Source: Pleurocapsa sp. FMAR1 (GTDB lineage Bacteria > Cyanobacteriota > Cyanobacteriia > Cyanobacteriales > Xenococcaceae). From it: DNA of 64,000 bases. Positions 18,701 through 27,816 of this stretch are shown here, in pieces (within the stretch, counting starts at the first letter, position 1; every line of letters starts with the position of its first letter). Position numbers and translations under genes: made by a program. Location: positions 4,030,001 to 4,094,000 of the forward strand of contig NZ_OY762512.1 of the NCBI RefSeq assembly GCF_963665995.1. The letters are read 5' to 3'. Below the pieces are notes generated by a model. That model saw nothing but the letters and a program-made list of their open reading frames with translations, made no database searches and was not told where the DNA came from.

Positions 18701-19196
18701 GTTTCTGGGCATGATAGATACTTATTGTCCGAATCAAAACGCAATTCGCAAACAGCTTGCTGCTAAAGAGCGTATATTGGCTCATCTTGATAAAATTCGC
18801 TCTCTAGGAGTAAGTCATATTTCAAATCTGGTCAAGTGGCGCATCGGCAATAATTTGGACAACATTAGAGCTTGGCTATACCAAATTGATTGGGTGCGAG
18901 AGAATTTTGTCGACCAAACAAGCCGCAATTTTGATAAAGCTAATTATGTACGGCTCAGAAAAGAGCATCAAGAAGTCAATCAAGGCTATGCCATACAGCC
19001 ATATCCAGGAAAAATTAATATGTTTCGAGCTGCTCATAATATGGATTCCAAACTAGATTGGCAAGATTTAGCTCAATCAGGTTTATCTATTTATGATGTA
19101 CCTGGAGAACACCTGGAAATTCTTCAAGTACCTCATGCTCAAGTATTAGCAGAAAAAATTCAATTAGCATTACAAGAGTGCGAAAAAATCAATTAG
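15759..19196 (+). CDS. Single-module NRPS-like enzyme (partial C - A - T - TE)
   Basis: A protein of 1145 residues. Residues 15-255 resemble the C-terminal half of a condensation domain; the HHxxxDG catalytic half is absent. The adenylation domain (about 285-780) has YTSGSTGKPKG near 427, YGQTEG and TSGKVDR. A carrier domain follows with the phosphopantetheine serine in LGGNSL near 828, then a thioesterase with GVSFGG near 958. It should activate one carboxylic acid, load it on the carrier and release it by the thioesterase. The A domain appears to lack the aspartate that binds an alpha-amino group, so the substrate may not be an amino acid. No tailoring genes are adjacent. Confidence 0.85.
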   Translation: MLLRNKFFAKKSNSAINYWQTNLKNIAPILNFPTDKVRAIDSATENTIVQSQKNLKQKEVAFSAELSIALKNFSQQKNVPLGAILLSAFQVLLYRYTSQKDIVVGCLDLYGDQKTKLEILPIRVSLKDEQNFAELLALTQTQISAASNYLDLNLVALAKALKKESSEFSLASISQILFRFNPSSQTSQVGATKTKANSELFIDIIDKSDYLICQVVYDRQLYNDETIQRICNNYQILLKSIVANPQVPISALSLLSTAERQQVLVGWNSTQVDQETKCIHQLFAARAASNPTAVAVICQGEQLTYGELNQKANQLAYYLQSLGIGSESLVGIYLERSVMMVVGILGILKAGAAYVPLDLGNPQSRQAFILEDAKITTLLTQASLLDQIPSQIKTSICLDRDRDVIVQHPQNNCPCQATLSDLALIVYTSGSTGKPKGVMTSHGNLSHYASSLQIALNIKESDVYLHRGQIALIASARQLLMPLTQGAAVVILTELEKRDPLLMFDLIKRYGVTIVDRVPSFWLSFADIFRQLDTQTKQSIQDNSVRLVATGGEQVTLEVYHCWQETFAAHVKFAILYGQTEGTGVVTVYDVPTQVDNSLKSLPVGSPISNMQVYLLDDYLQPVPIGVAAQIHISGAGVAHGYLNRPELTKEKFIDNPYMPGERLYKTGDLGRYLSDGSIQFLGRLDRQVNIQGLRIELGEIEAVLSQHESIQEAAVVVRSNKLGETLAVYLVPTKTASPRAELLKSYLQQKLPAYMVPKDFIFVAAFPLTTSGKVDRLALSALNTDELPKPIVAPRDRLELEMVQMLEEILGIKQIGIRDNFIELGGNSLLAARLVAEIENKYQQKIPLSTIFQAFNIENLANLIRQEEEFSAPKCLVPIKQGNSQPNLFAIHFLGHGLEYYLPLAEYLHSNVSIDGLSSFLSNESDKPHPRDIRRLAAYYTHNLKKVQPQGPYYLLGVSFGGLIVYEIAQLLVSQGHEVRFLGMIDTYCPNQNAIRKQLAAKERILAHLDKIRSLGVSHISNLVKWRIGNNLDNIRAWLYQIDWVRENFVDQTSRNFDKANYVRLRKEHQEVNQGYAIQPYPGKINMFRAAHNMDSKLDWQDLAQSGLSIYDVPGEHLEILQVPHAQVLAEKIQLALQECEKIN

Positions 19197-19214
19197 GAAT
19201 CATCTTTCGTTAGC

Positions 19215-19445
19215 CAATTTGGAAAAAAAATGAGATCGGCAGCTAGAAAAAGCAGCTTAGGGAAGAAAGCTTGTAGACAAGTCCTAAACTTGAATCTAAC
19301 GCCGATCTGGGCTTAATGCACGCCCTAAAAATTGTGAAGGAATAGAAGGTACAAAAGCAAACAGGAAAACTTAAAGGAGTACAGTTCCGCGCCCATTCAG
19401 CAGCACAAATACAGCTTGCCAACGGTAAAGAAAGCGATCGCCTAA
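19215..19445 (+). pseudogene. Degenerate partial copy of the zorB-like OmpA domain
   Basis: This stretch aligns with 12800-13035 of the zorB-like gene over about 220 bp, with shared runs such as AACAGGAAAACTTAAAGGAG and CAAATACAGCTT. In-frame stops (TAG where the intact gene has CAG, and another after AAGGAA) and small indels make it non-functional. It lies just after the NRPS-like gene, so a second zorB-like gene or a duplicated segment once stood here. Confidence 0.85.
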
Positions 19446-19551
19446 GATATCAGCTTGAAGAAATTTCTGCTAAATAACTTCGTAATTGCGATTGGTCTCG
19501 TTGCATATAGTATGGTTATGGTCTAGATGGATCGCTAATATAATTTAGGTT

Positions 19552-20208
19552 ATGTCATACAAAGCACTTGCAACCGATTACGATGGCACGATAGCAACAG
19601 AAGGGAAAGTTAGCGAAACTACTTATTCAGCCTTAAAACATTGGCAACAAACAGGGCGATCGCTGATTTTGGTAACTGGAAGGCGACTCGATAATCTCTA
19701 CGATGTATTTCCCCAGGCTAAATCATTTGACTGTATTGTGGCAGAAAATGGAGCATTACTTTCTTTGCCGATTATTGGAGAAGAAAAATTATTGGGTTCG
19801 CCACCTCCCAATTCTCTAATTGAAGCCCTACAGCAACGGCAAGTCGAACCATTGAGAGTAGGAAGGGGAATTATATCTACCGAGATTCCCCACGATACAA
19901 CCGTAATTGAAGTCATCAAAGAATTAGGTTTGGCGTGGCAGATTAGCTATAACAAAGGGGCAGTAATGCTGCTGCCAGAGGGTGTTGATAAAGATTTTGG
20001 ATTGAGAACTGCTTTGAACGAAATGAACTTATCCCCTGATGAAGTGGTGGCTGTCGGCGACGGAGAAAACGATTTGCCTTTATTGAAATTAGGCGGTCTG
20101 TCTGTATCGGTGAATAATGCTGTACCTGTACTAAAAGAGGCTTCTGATTGGGTAATGACTAAAAGTTGCGGAGATGGCGTTGTCGAGTTGATTGAGAAGT
20201 TGCTTTAA
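19552..20208 (+). CDS. HAD-family phosphatase (Cof / class IIB type)
   Basis: A protein of 218 residues. Motif I is DYDGT (D9 nucleophile, D11 acid/base) near the N terminus, motif II is LVTGR, and the acidic motif IV is VGDGENDLPLL. The cap between them is of the IIB type. Such enzymes remove phosphate from sugar phosphates or small metabolites; the exact substrate cannot be told. It converges on a second HAD gene of a different subclass. Confidence 0.82.
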   Translation: MSYKALATDYDGTIATEGKVSETTYSALKHWQQTGRSLILVTGRRLDNLYDVFPQAKSFDCIVAENGALLSLPIIGEEKLLGSPPPNSLIEALQQRQVEPLRVGRGIISTEIPHDTTVIEVIKELGLAWQISYNKGAVMLLPEGVDKDFGLRTALNEMNLSPDEVVAVGDGENDLPLLKLGGLSVSVNNAVPVLKEASDWVMTKSCGDGVVELIEKLL

Positions 20209-20262
20209 CAGACCCCGCCTGCTTGGGCTTTTATTAAACTTCGTTTGTCACTAAGATTTAGT

Positions 20263-20931
20263 TCATTTAGGAGTATTAATGATTTGATGAGCGGCTTCTA
20301 ACAAATTCTCAACCGTAACCTGTGGCTGAGGATAAACTTCTAAATAATCTTTCTCTAACTGTCTGACAAAAGCAGTTTTCATGCCAACACTTTTAGCCCC
20401 AGCAATATCCCAAGCATGAGCGGCAACTAGCCAGGTCTCTTCTAAATTATCTGTTTGAATCATCTTGTAAACATCAGGATGGGGTTTAGTAAAAGCGATC
20501 GCATCACAAGAATAAATCTCGGTAAAGTATTGTTGTACTGCTGCCCGTTCTAATAAGTCACGGGTAGAGTTCTTGCTACCGTTGGTAAGAGCTAAAACTC
20601 TCCAACCTGCTTCTGTTAAGGTCTGAAATGCTTCTTTTGCCCCAGGCTGTAACTCTAGCTCGCTAAAAGTTGTCATAATCTGTTCCAACTGCCCAGAACT
20701 TAGGTTAATATCCAGCAGCTTCATAGTTCGTGGCAATTCAGCTTGTAAAAACTTCTTGAGCGGTTGATACTCCCCTGCATGAGAAAAGGCAAAGGCATCT
20801 CTTAATGATTGAGCGAACCAGAGTTCTAAAGTATAGTTCGGCGCACCCAATTCAATCAATTGCTGTCGAGGCTTTTCTAGAGAAAAACAAGTGCCGATGA
20901 TATCAAAAACTACAGTTCTTTGCTCGGACAT
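20263..20931 (-). CDS. Haloacid dehalogenase type II-like hydrolase
   Basis: A protein of 222 residues of the HAD superfamily. Motif I is FDIIGT: the nucleophile D10 is present, but the second aspartate of phosphatases is an isoleucine, as expected in L-2-haloacid dehalogenase-like enzymes, which often have FDxYGT. ALTNGS is motif II, a lysine follows in AFTKPHPDVYK, and AAHAWDIAGAKSVG is motif IV. The substrate is unknown; true dehalogenase activity should not be assumed. Confidence 0.8.
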   Translation of the reverse strand: MSEQRTVVFDIIGTCFSLEKPRQQLIELGAPNYTLELWFAQSLRDAFAFSHAGEYQPLKKFLQAELPRTMKLLDINLSSGQLEQIMTTFSELELQPGAKEAFQTLTEAGWRVLALTNGSKNSTRDLLERAAVQQYFTEIYSCDAIAFTKPHPDVYKMIQTDNLEETWLVAAHAWDIAGAKSVGMKTAFVRQLEKDYLEVYPQPQVTVENLLEAAHQIINTPK

Positions 20932-21207
20932 TTTTTCTTCCCAAAAGGTAATGAATTACTGTGATCTAACTCTTGCGCTTTGTGCTTTTTAATTGACAAT
21001 TATCGAGTAACTTCTACTGGCACATTAATTAATAGTAATTGGAAATTAGAATAGACTTCTTGCATGAATCATAAATCTAGGTTAGGTATCGAGGTCAGAA
21101 GTCAGAGGTCAGGAATTGAATATTAGCATCGAAAAAGTATATTTATGCCAGAGGTCTAATACAAACATCTACCAGCCTTGGAAGAAGATGAGTAAAAGTG
21201 AGAAATA

Positions 21208-21655
21208 TTAAAAGAATTTTAGATAACGCTTAATTTCCCAATCCGAAACGTGATTATGATATTTTTCCCATTCCCCTTGCTTATAGTTGATGTATGTCTG
21301 GTACATGGTGTTTCCCATTACTTCTTTACTCAAGGGATCGGCTGCGAAGGCTTCAACCGCTTCTCCCAAGGTACGGGGCAAAGATTGAATTCCCTTGGCA
21401 GTCAATTCATCCAAGCTATATTCGTACATATTTTCAGTGTGAGGCTCTCCAGCATCTAATTCATCTCGGATACCTTCTAATCCTGCTGCTAAGATCATTG
21501 CTGCACCAAGATAGAGATTGGTTGAAATATCGGCTGCCCTACATTCAACTCTGCCACCTGCTAAAGGAATTCGCAGCATATTGGTACGATTATTAAGCGT
21601 TGGTGAATCGAATGCTCTAACATTTTCTTGGATTTGGAATAACAAAGAGTGTCTT
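21208..21655 (-). pseudogene. C-terminal fragment of a glutamine synthetase (GlnT/type III-like)
   Basis: About 149 codons match the C-terminal third of a glutamine synthetase: NNRTNMLRIP, GGRVECRAAD, NLYLGAAMILAAGLEGI, and the end HVSDWEIKRYLKFF. A full enzyme is about three times longer; the N-terminal part with the ammonia and ATP sites is missing. The frame breaks at about 21655, where a palindromic repeat and an IS1-family remnant begin. It cannot be active. Confidence 0.85.
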
Positions 21656-21703
21656 GGCAAGCGTTCGCCGTAGGCGCCTTTCGGCGACGCTGGGTCTTGC
21701 CGC
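21656..21703 (-). repeat. REP-like palindromic repeat, copy 1
   Basis: On the - strand the sequence begins GCGGCAAGACCCAGCGTCGC and ends GCGAACGCTTGCC, with GGCAAG/CTTGCC ends that pair. Related copies lie at 26950, 38358 and 50313. It sits exactly at the joint between the glutamine synthetase fragment and the IS1 remnant. Confidence 0.65.
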
Positions 21704-22310
21704 TTTTTCGATGTAATCGAGCCAGATAATGTCTTAGTCGAGTATTCTCACCTTCAACTAAGCGTCATATAGGTTTTACAAACGATTTGAGCGCCATCTG
21801 CAATAAAACCTGGATAAACCTTCCATCCATCGGTTACGTAGAAATAGCACTGCCATTCTTTAACTACCCTCCATCGTGGTTCAAAAGTTTCTGCACTATG
21901 ATCCCCAAGAACCCAACCTAAAATTCCTGGCTGAAAGTGAGCTACTGCTGTCCAAAGCCATATTTTGTTTTTTTATGACCAACAAAGGTTTCTAATTCGT
22001 CCAATTCTCCCACTTGTGGAATTGTTTCTGGATCATAGGCATTTCTGTAAAAGTTCTCCCACTGCGCGAACCCAGTTCATAATAGTGACGTGATGTATTC
22101 CTTTTACCGTCGCTCTGGGTTTTAAACCCATTCCCTTAACGTACATTATCAAGCATTCTCGTTTTAGTTCGTCCGAATAACCTTTTTAAGTTTGATAACA
22201 GTCTAGAAATTGTCTTTGGCACTCAACACAGATCTAGTTTTGTTTGCTTCTTTTCTTTCCGTTTTTATTGATGTGAGTAGATTTACATTCAGGGCATTGC
22301 CTGAAAATTT
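21704..22310 (-). mobile_element. IS1-family transposase remnant
   Basis: Translation on the - strand in shifting frames gives an InsA-like zinc ribbon (CPECKSTHINKNGKK, then ICVECQRQF), a helix-turn-helix region (KGMGLKPRATVKGIHHVTIMNWVR), HFQPGILGWVLGDHSAETFEPRW, and the IS1 C-terminal GENTRLRHYLARLHRK. In-frame stops and frameshifts break it several times, and the end is cut at the palindromic repeat. No intact terminal inverted repeats were found. It is inactive. Confidence 0.8.
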
Positions 22311-22624
22311 AACTCTCGTTAGTTATTCAATCAGCGAGCGCGAGTTTTTAAATCATACCTTAATTCACCAACGCCGCAAAATTATTATCCAATTTATATC
22401 AAAATGAGTGTGCTACGATTATGGTGATTGCAAAATTGTCTACAAGCGCATATCAATTGGGCTTTTTAGACTGTGGGCTGCAACCACCATAAATGCCACA
22501 AGGCGTTAAGCAGCATACTTTGATTCACGATCGCTCGTGATTGAAAGTCACAGTGTGCTACTTACCAAGAAGCAGATATTTTGCGAATAATTCAGTACAG
22601 ATAAATTCTATCAAAGCCAATTTG

Positions 22625-22671
22625 AAGTCGATTCTATATGCCGAATTTAGTTCGGCATATAGAATCGACTT
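22625..22671. repeat. Perfect inverted repeat, 21-bp arms
   Basis: The arms 22625-22645 and 22651-22671 are fully complementary around a 5-base loop (TTTAG). The arms centre on TTCTATATGCCGAA. No T-run follows, so a simple terminator is unlikely. It would form a very stable cruciform or RNA hairpin. Confidence 0.85.
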
Positions 22672-22843
22672 GTTGAAAAAGATCGATTATTATGCGGTAG
22701 CTCTATTTTACTGCGGCTTTTACCAATTATCTACTAAATGTGGTTTAGTAATTTAACAAATCTTGTAACTCTTATCGAATAAGGATTTAAAAGTTTTATA
22801 AATTAATTTTTACAAAATTTTTTGATTTATGAGTAAAAACGGT

Positions 22844-22877
22844 ATGAATATTTTGACTTATAAGTCAAAATATTCAT
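22844..22877. repeat. Perfect 34-bp palindrome
   Basis: The two 17-base halves meet without a loop between 22860 and 22861; each half contains ATATTTTGACTTA or its complement. It may be a binding site for a dimeric protein or the remains of a mobile element end. Confidence 0.8.
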
Positions 22878-22884
22878 AAAATCT

Positions 22885-22914
22885 AGGGCGTCTCACAACT
22901 TTAAGAGATGCCCT
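22885..22914. repeat. Hairpin with 10-bp arms
   Basis: AGGGCGTCTC pairs with GAGATGCCCT through one G-T wobble around a 10-base loop. It begins eight bases after the 34-bp palindrome. There is no clear T-tract. Confidence 0.55.
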
Positions 22915-23128
22915 CTGGTGATTTCCAGGAAGCTACGCAAAAATCATGGATACAAACCGACCTAGCTGTCTGACACAAGTACCTTAAAATATCTCAGTGT
23001 ATAGGTTTTGTCTGTTGGATTATGGTTATGGTCTGTTGTTTGGCATAATCACCAACGCTCAGAGATTCTGAAATTTCTGCAATCTCGATCTGTGCTAATC
23101 TGCTTTTTACTGTTATATTTTGCCCCGC

Positions 23129-24199
23129 ATGAGTGAAGCTACCGTAGTTAATGGAAATGGCGTATCAAACGAAGAAATCGTTGCTGCTTTGGAGATTCCC
23201 GCAGATTTTAATTTTGATTTGCCCGATCCTGAAGATGAAGCAATTGGTGAGTCAGATTTCCAACATCAATTAGATACGATCTGGAAGATCTGTGATCGCT
23301 TTGATCTGCAAACAGACATTTGGCGCGGACGTATTTTACGCTCGGTTAGAGACAGGGAAAAGAAAGGCGGTGAAGGTAGAGGGGCAGGATTTCTTAACTG
23401 GCTCAAAGATCGCGAAATTACTAAATCTCAGGCTTACGCTTTGATTCAATTGGCAAATAGTGCCGATACACTTTTAGCAGATGGACAGTTAGACCCAGAA
23501 AGCATTAATAATTTTAGTAAGCGGGCATTTGTAGAAACCGCCAAATCTGCCCCTGAAGTTCAGCAATTAGTAAGCGAGGCTGCTCAAAAAGGCGATCGCA
23601 TTACTCGCCGTGAAGTAAAGCAGCTTTCTGATGAGTGGACTGCCATGAGTTCGGAATTACTCCCCGATGAGATCAAAGAAAAAGCAGCAGCAGGAATTTT
23701 GCCCGCCCGTCATCTTGCTCCTTTGGTGCGGGAAATGGAAAAGTTACCCGATTCTCATCTAGTAGAAATTAAAAGAGAAATTGCCGAAAGTCCTGATATT
23801 GATACGGTCAAGCTGATGACCGCCGAAGCCAAGAATTTAGCCAAATATCTTGATGCTGCTGCCCAGGTGCAAACCCTGCGAGATAAGGCGGTAGATATGG
23901 AGATGGCACTAGAAGAGGCTTTAAGACTAGAGTGTATTAACACTGCTGCGGACTTGGTTAAACAAGCCACTACTTTAGAGCAAACTGTGGGCAAACTTTT
24001 TACTACCTGGAAACGCATGGGCAACGTTGCCGATCGCCTTTATGTAGAAACGGGGGCTTCTAATCCTCACTTGCGATCGCTTTTGACCTGCTTAGAAACT
24101 CTAACTGGCGATATTATCGAAGTACCTTTGGATGAAGAAGGAGAGCAAATTGTACGTCTGAAGATTTTAACTGAAGACATAAATGCGATTGATAATTAG
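23129..24199 (+). CDS. Conserved cyanobacterial protein of unknown function
   Basis: A soluble, acidic protein of 356 residues, mostly alpha-helical by composition. An acidic N-terminal segment (DLPDPEDEAIGESD) is followed by a basic patch (RSVRDREKKGGEGRG) and a helical stretch FLNWLKDREITKSQAYALI that could be a helix-turn-helix. Several further helices follow. There is no signal peptide, membrane helix or known catalytic motif. The ATG at 23129 is preferred to a TTG nine bases upstream. A DNA-related role is only a guess; the long intact frame and even codon use argue for a real gene. Confidence 0.65.
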   Translation: MSEATVVNGNGVSNEEIVAALEIPADFNFDLPDPEDEAIGESDFQHQLDTIWKICDRFDLQTDIWRGRILRSVRDREKKGGEGRGAGFLNWLKDREITKSQAYALIQLANSADTLLADGQLDPESINNFSKRAFVETAKSAPEVQQLVSEAAQKGDRITRREVKQLSDEWTAMSSELLPDEIKEKAAAGILPARHLAPLVREMEKLPDSHLVEIKREIAESPDIDTVKLMTAEAKNLAKYLDAAAQVQTLRDKAVDMEMALEEALRLECINTAADLVKQATTLEQTVGKLFTTWKRMGNVADRLYVETGASNPHLRSLLTCLETLTGDIIEVPLDEEGEQIVRLKILTEDINAIDN

Positions 24200-24270
24200 G
24201 GTGTGTCATGTAGCGTCCTTTTAAAAGAGATCGAGACTGTCTCAACTACTCTAACTATCCTAACTGTAAA

Positions 24271-25776
24271 CTAGCCCAAGCCAATACGACCAGCTAGACT
24301 AGCACTTAGAGGAATCAAAGTCGTCAACATTAAAAACAAGGACAATAAAGCCCAAGCTGCTCTGCTATCATCAGGTTCTGTTAACTCATTTTGAACAGGA
24401 CGCTCTAAATTTCGTTGCAAGAATAAAATCAACACTGCCCAATAGAGAGGAATGGGATTTACAGGGTTAAACAAAGCCACAATTCCCAGGATAATTAAAG
24501 TTGCCACAGTGGTTCTGCGAGCAGTCTTGCGCCCATAAATTGCATGAACGATTCTGCCTCCATCTAATTTACCTGCGGGTAAAAGATTTAAGGCAGTAAT
24601 TACCAAACCTAGCCAACCAATGACAACCAAAGGGTTAATATCAACTACTGCTGACTCTAAAGCTGAACCCAAAATCACTTTTGCCAAAGTTCCCACCAAA
24701 ATAGATGCTCGCAAAAACTCCGTTGGTAGCTGAAACATACTGCCATCATGAGAAAAAATTAAACCGCAAACCAATAATAATAAAGAAATGATGCCTGCTG
24801 TAGCTGGACCGGCAAAAGAAATATCGAACAATGCAGTGCGGTTGGGCAGCAATGACTCAAAGCGCGTGATTGCTCCAAACGAACCAATTTGCCAACTAGG
24901 TAGAAAGAAAGGAATACTTAAACGAACATTGTAGCGGTTGGCAATCACTCTATGACCAATTTCGTGAGCTATTAAAATAGTCCATAATCCCAAACTTAGG
25001 GGAATAGCTTCACCATAACGTCCAAAGTCACTAAATAAATCAAATCCCTGTAATAAACTAGCGGCTTCTAGGCTGGTCAAAATTGTGCCGATAAATAAAA
25101 TTAGAGCTATGTTTTTTTGAGCCAGGGTGGTAGTCTGAGGATCGTTTATCTTGGGTAAGATGACTACTATAGGTCTTTCTTCAGGACTTTCAACCAAAAA
25201 TAAACGATACTTATCATTAAAAGATTGCTCTAGCTTTTGATTCATTCTGGAGTATGCGGTATCTGCTTCCCCACGCAGATTTCCTTTGAAAATTGCTCCA
25301 TCTTGATAAGGTATTGTTTCTGTAGCAAAAAAAGTGTCGATGCCAAAAATCCCTTTTAATTCTGCCAAATCTTGATCGGGGATAGGCGATATTTCTGGCT
25401 CTGTGTTTTGCTCAAATTTTTTAAGGTCAGAAGATTGAGTTGTTTTTTCTAAGATTTGTGCTTCTCGTTTAATTCTCTCGGCTGCCTTTTGCTGTAGCAA
25501 AGCTTCTTGTCCTTCTGCTCTTAATTGCTTTCCTAACCAGATATAAACAGCAATTGAAGTAACCAGCAAAAATAGAATGCCAACTAAGTTAAGGTATATG
25601 CCGACAGAAAACAGACCAAAAAATAATAGCCACGGTCCTACTAAAACGATTGACTGTAGCCACGCTAGCATTCCTAATCTACCATAGGCTTTGGATTTAT
25701 TGTACCCCCAAATAAGTATGGCAAGGACTGCTGCAATAGGTATAAAAGTGGCAATAGATTCTGATCCGTTTAACAT
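24271..25776 (-). CDS. Site-2 protease family (M50) membrane metalloprotease, EGY-like
   Basis: A 501-residue intramembrane zinc protease. Two N-terminal membrane helices and a cytoplasmic segment precede the catalytic part, which has HEIGHR near residue 268 and NLLPAGKLDGGR near 400, the zinc-binding pair of the M50 family. The build resembles plant EGY proteins and their cyanobacterial relatives. Such enzymes cut membrane-anchored regulators such as anti-sigma factors; the target here is unknown. It is the last gene before a 70-bp gap converging with the 23129 gene. Confidence 0.87.
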   Translation of the reverse strand: MLNGSESIATFIPIAAVLAILIWGYNKSKAYGRLGMLAWLQSIVLVGPWLLFFGLFSVGIYLNLVGILFLLVTSIAVYIWLGKQLRAEGQEALLQQKAAERIKREAQILEKTTQSSDLKKFEQNTEPEISPIPDQDLAELKGIFGIDTFFATETIPYQDGAIFKGNLRGEADTAYSRMNQKLEQSFNDKYRLFLVESPEERPIVVILPKINDPQTTTLAQKNIALILFIGTILTSLEAASLLQGFDLFSDFGRYGEAIPLSLGLWTILIAHEIGHRVIANRYNVRLSIPFFLPSWQIGSFGAITRFESLLPNRTALFDISFAGPATAGIISLLLLVCGLIFSHDGSMFQLPTEFLRASILVGTLAKVILGSALESAVVDINPLVVIGWLGLVITALNLLPAGKLDGGRIVHAIYGRKTARRTTVATLIILGIVALFNPVNPIPLYWAVLILFLQRNLERPVQNELTEPDDSRAAWALLSLFLMLTTLIPLSASLAGRIGLG

Positions 25777-25903
25777 TAGTTATTTTAAGATTGTTTTATT
25801 AAGATAGGTTAAATTAACCATCAAAAATAGCTCTGTATGCTGTAGTTGATATTTTAGTTATTAATGGTTTTTAATTTAATTACTTTATTATCTCAGGTTA
25901 AGT

Positions 25904-26776
25904 CTATACTCTATATTTGTTCAAAACTTTGGTAATGATTGCAAATACTTCTTCAGAGGCTTCGATCATGGCTAAGTGTCCACAGTTAGGAATTTCAAAT
26001 ACGTTGCTATCTTCTGAGGTAAATAATTGATGAAAGCTAGCTAGGTGATTGACATACTTGATTTCCATCACCCGATCTTTTTCTCCTGCAATAAAATATA
26101 CAGGCTGTTTTAAACGAGAAACTAATTGAGGCAGTAAATGAACCTCCGTTTCGGTAGTGGATTCTAAAAGCGCACCCAAAGCTGCTTTTTCGTCGGCTTG
26201 AATAAAATCAATAATTCTTTGCCGACCCCACTTCAATTTTAGAGGACGAGCCACCATCATTCTAGAGAACAAAACATCTAATAAAGGAACATTACGTAAC
26301 CAACCAGGACGAAACTTAACCAGTTGCTGACCCGCATTACGAAAACGTTCAAATTCTTCTTTAAGATAAATTCCTCCTCCCGAATTAAGACAAATAACAC
26401 CCTTAATCACTTGGGGATACATATCCGCAGACCAAAGAGCAACGCTTCCCCCTAAAGAGTGACCAATGACCCATGCTTGTTTAATTTCCAGATTTTCCAG
26501 CAAATATTTTAAATCTTGGGCATAAGCACTAAGACTGTAGTGATTATCGAGAGTGTTTGAACTTGTTGGTGCTTTGGTAGCGATAGATTCACCAAAACCT
26601 CTGGCATCATAGATCAAACACTGATACTCAGATTTTAATAGTTCTACTATGGGTTGCCAGTAGTGACGGCTTAAAAGCCAGCCATGAACGAAAACTAAAA
26701 TAGGTTGTTTGAGATTGTCAACAGGAGCAGTTAACTCATAGACATGAGGTGTTTCTAATATATTTATGGATGGCAT
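25904..26776 (-). CDS. Alpha/beta-fold hydrolase
   Basis: A protein of 290 residues with the alpha/beta-hydrolase pattern: VFVHGWLLSRHYW (oxyanion loop), GHSLGG with the nucleophilic serine, an AGEKDRV strand with the acidic residue, and NCGHLAM with the catalytic histidine. Substrate class cannot be told; esterases and lyases share this fold. It is followed on the same strand after 127 bp by the site-2 protease gene. Confidence 0.85.
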   Translation of the reverse strand: MPSINILETPHVYELTAPVDNLKQPILVFVHGWLLSRHYWQPIVELLKSEYQCLIYDARGFGESIATKAPTSSNTLDNHYSLSAYAQDLKYLLENLEIKQAWVIGHSLGGSVALWSADMYPQVIKGVICLNSGGGIYLKEEFERFRNAGQQLVKFRPGWLRNVPLLDVLFSRMMVARPLKLKWGRQRIIDFIQADEKAALGALLESTTETEVHLLPQLVSRLKQPVYFIAGEKDRVMEIKYVNHLASFHQLFTSEDSNVFEIPNCGHLAMIEASEEVFAIITKVLNKYRV

Positions 26777-27722
<946 letters not shown>

Positions 27723-27816
27723 ATCAACGATCGATTAACAATGTATCAATGGGTCAATGGTTACCGAGCCAAGTTGCGTTACAATTTGCAACAAAAGCAA
27801 TAATAATTTTTAAAAC

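Larger units (their letters stand above)
22311..23128. other. Noncoding region rich in perfect palindromes
   Basis: No credible gene is seen in about 800 bp. The stretch contains two perfect long palindromes (22625-22671, 22844-22877) and a third hairpin (22885-22914), plus a smaller inverted repeat around 22522-22540. It lies between the IS1 remnant and a conserved gene, and is probably a repeat-laden leftover of insertions. Confidence 0.55.

Noticed and set aside
20263-20931. HAD gene as a pseudo-enzyme because motif I lacks the second aspartate
   Set aside because: Haloacid dehalogenase-type enzymes normally lack that aspartate, so this is a subclass feature and not damage.
22420-22500. 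Possible riboswitch around the TATGGTGATTGC / GCAACCACCATA inverted segment
   Set aside because: The pairing is imperfect, no known riboswitch core is recognisable and the next + strand gene is over 600 bp away.
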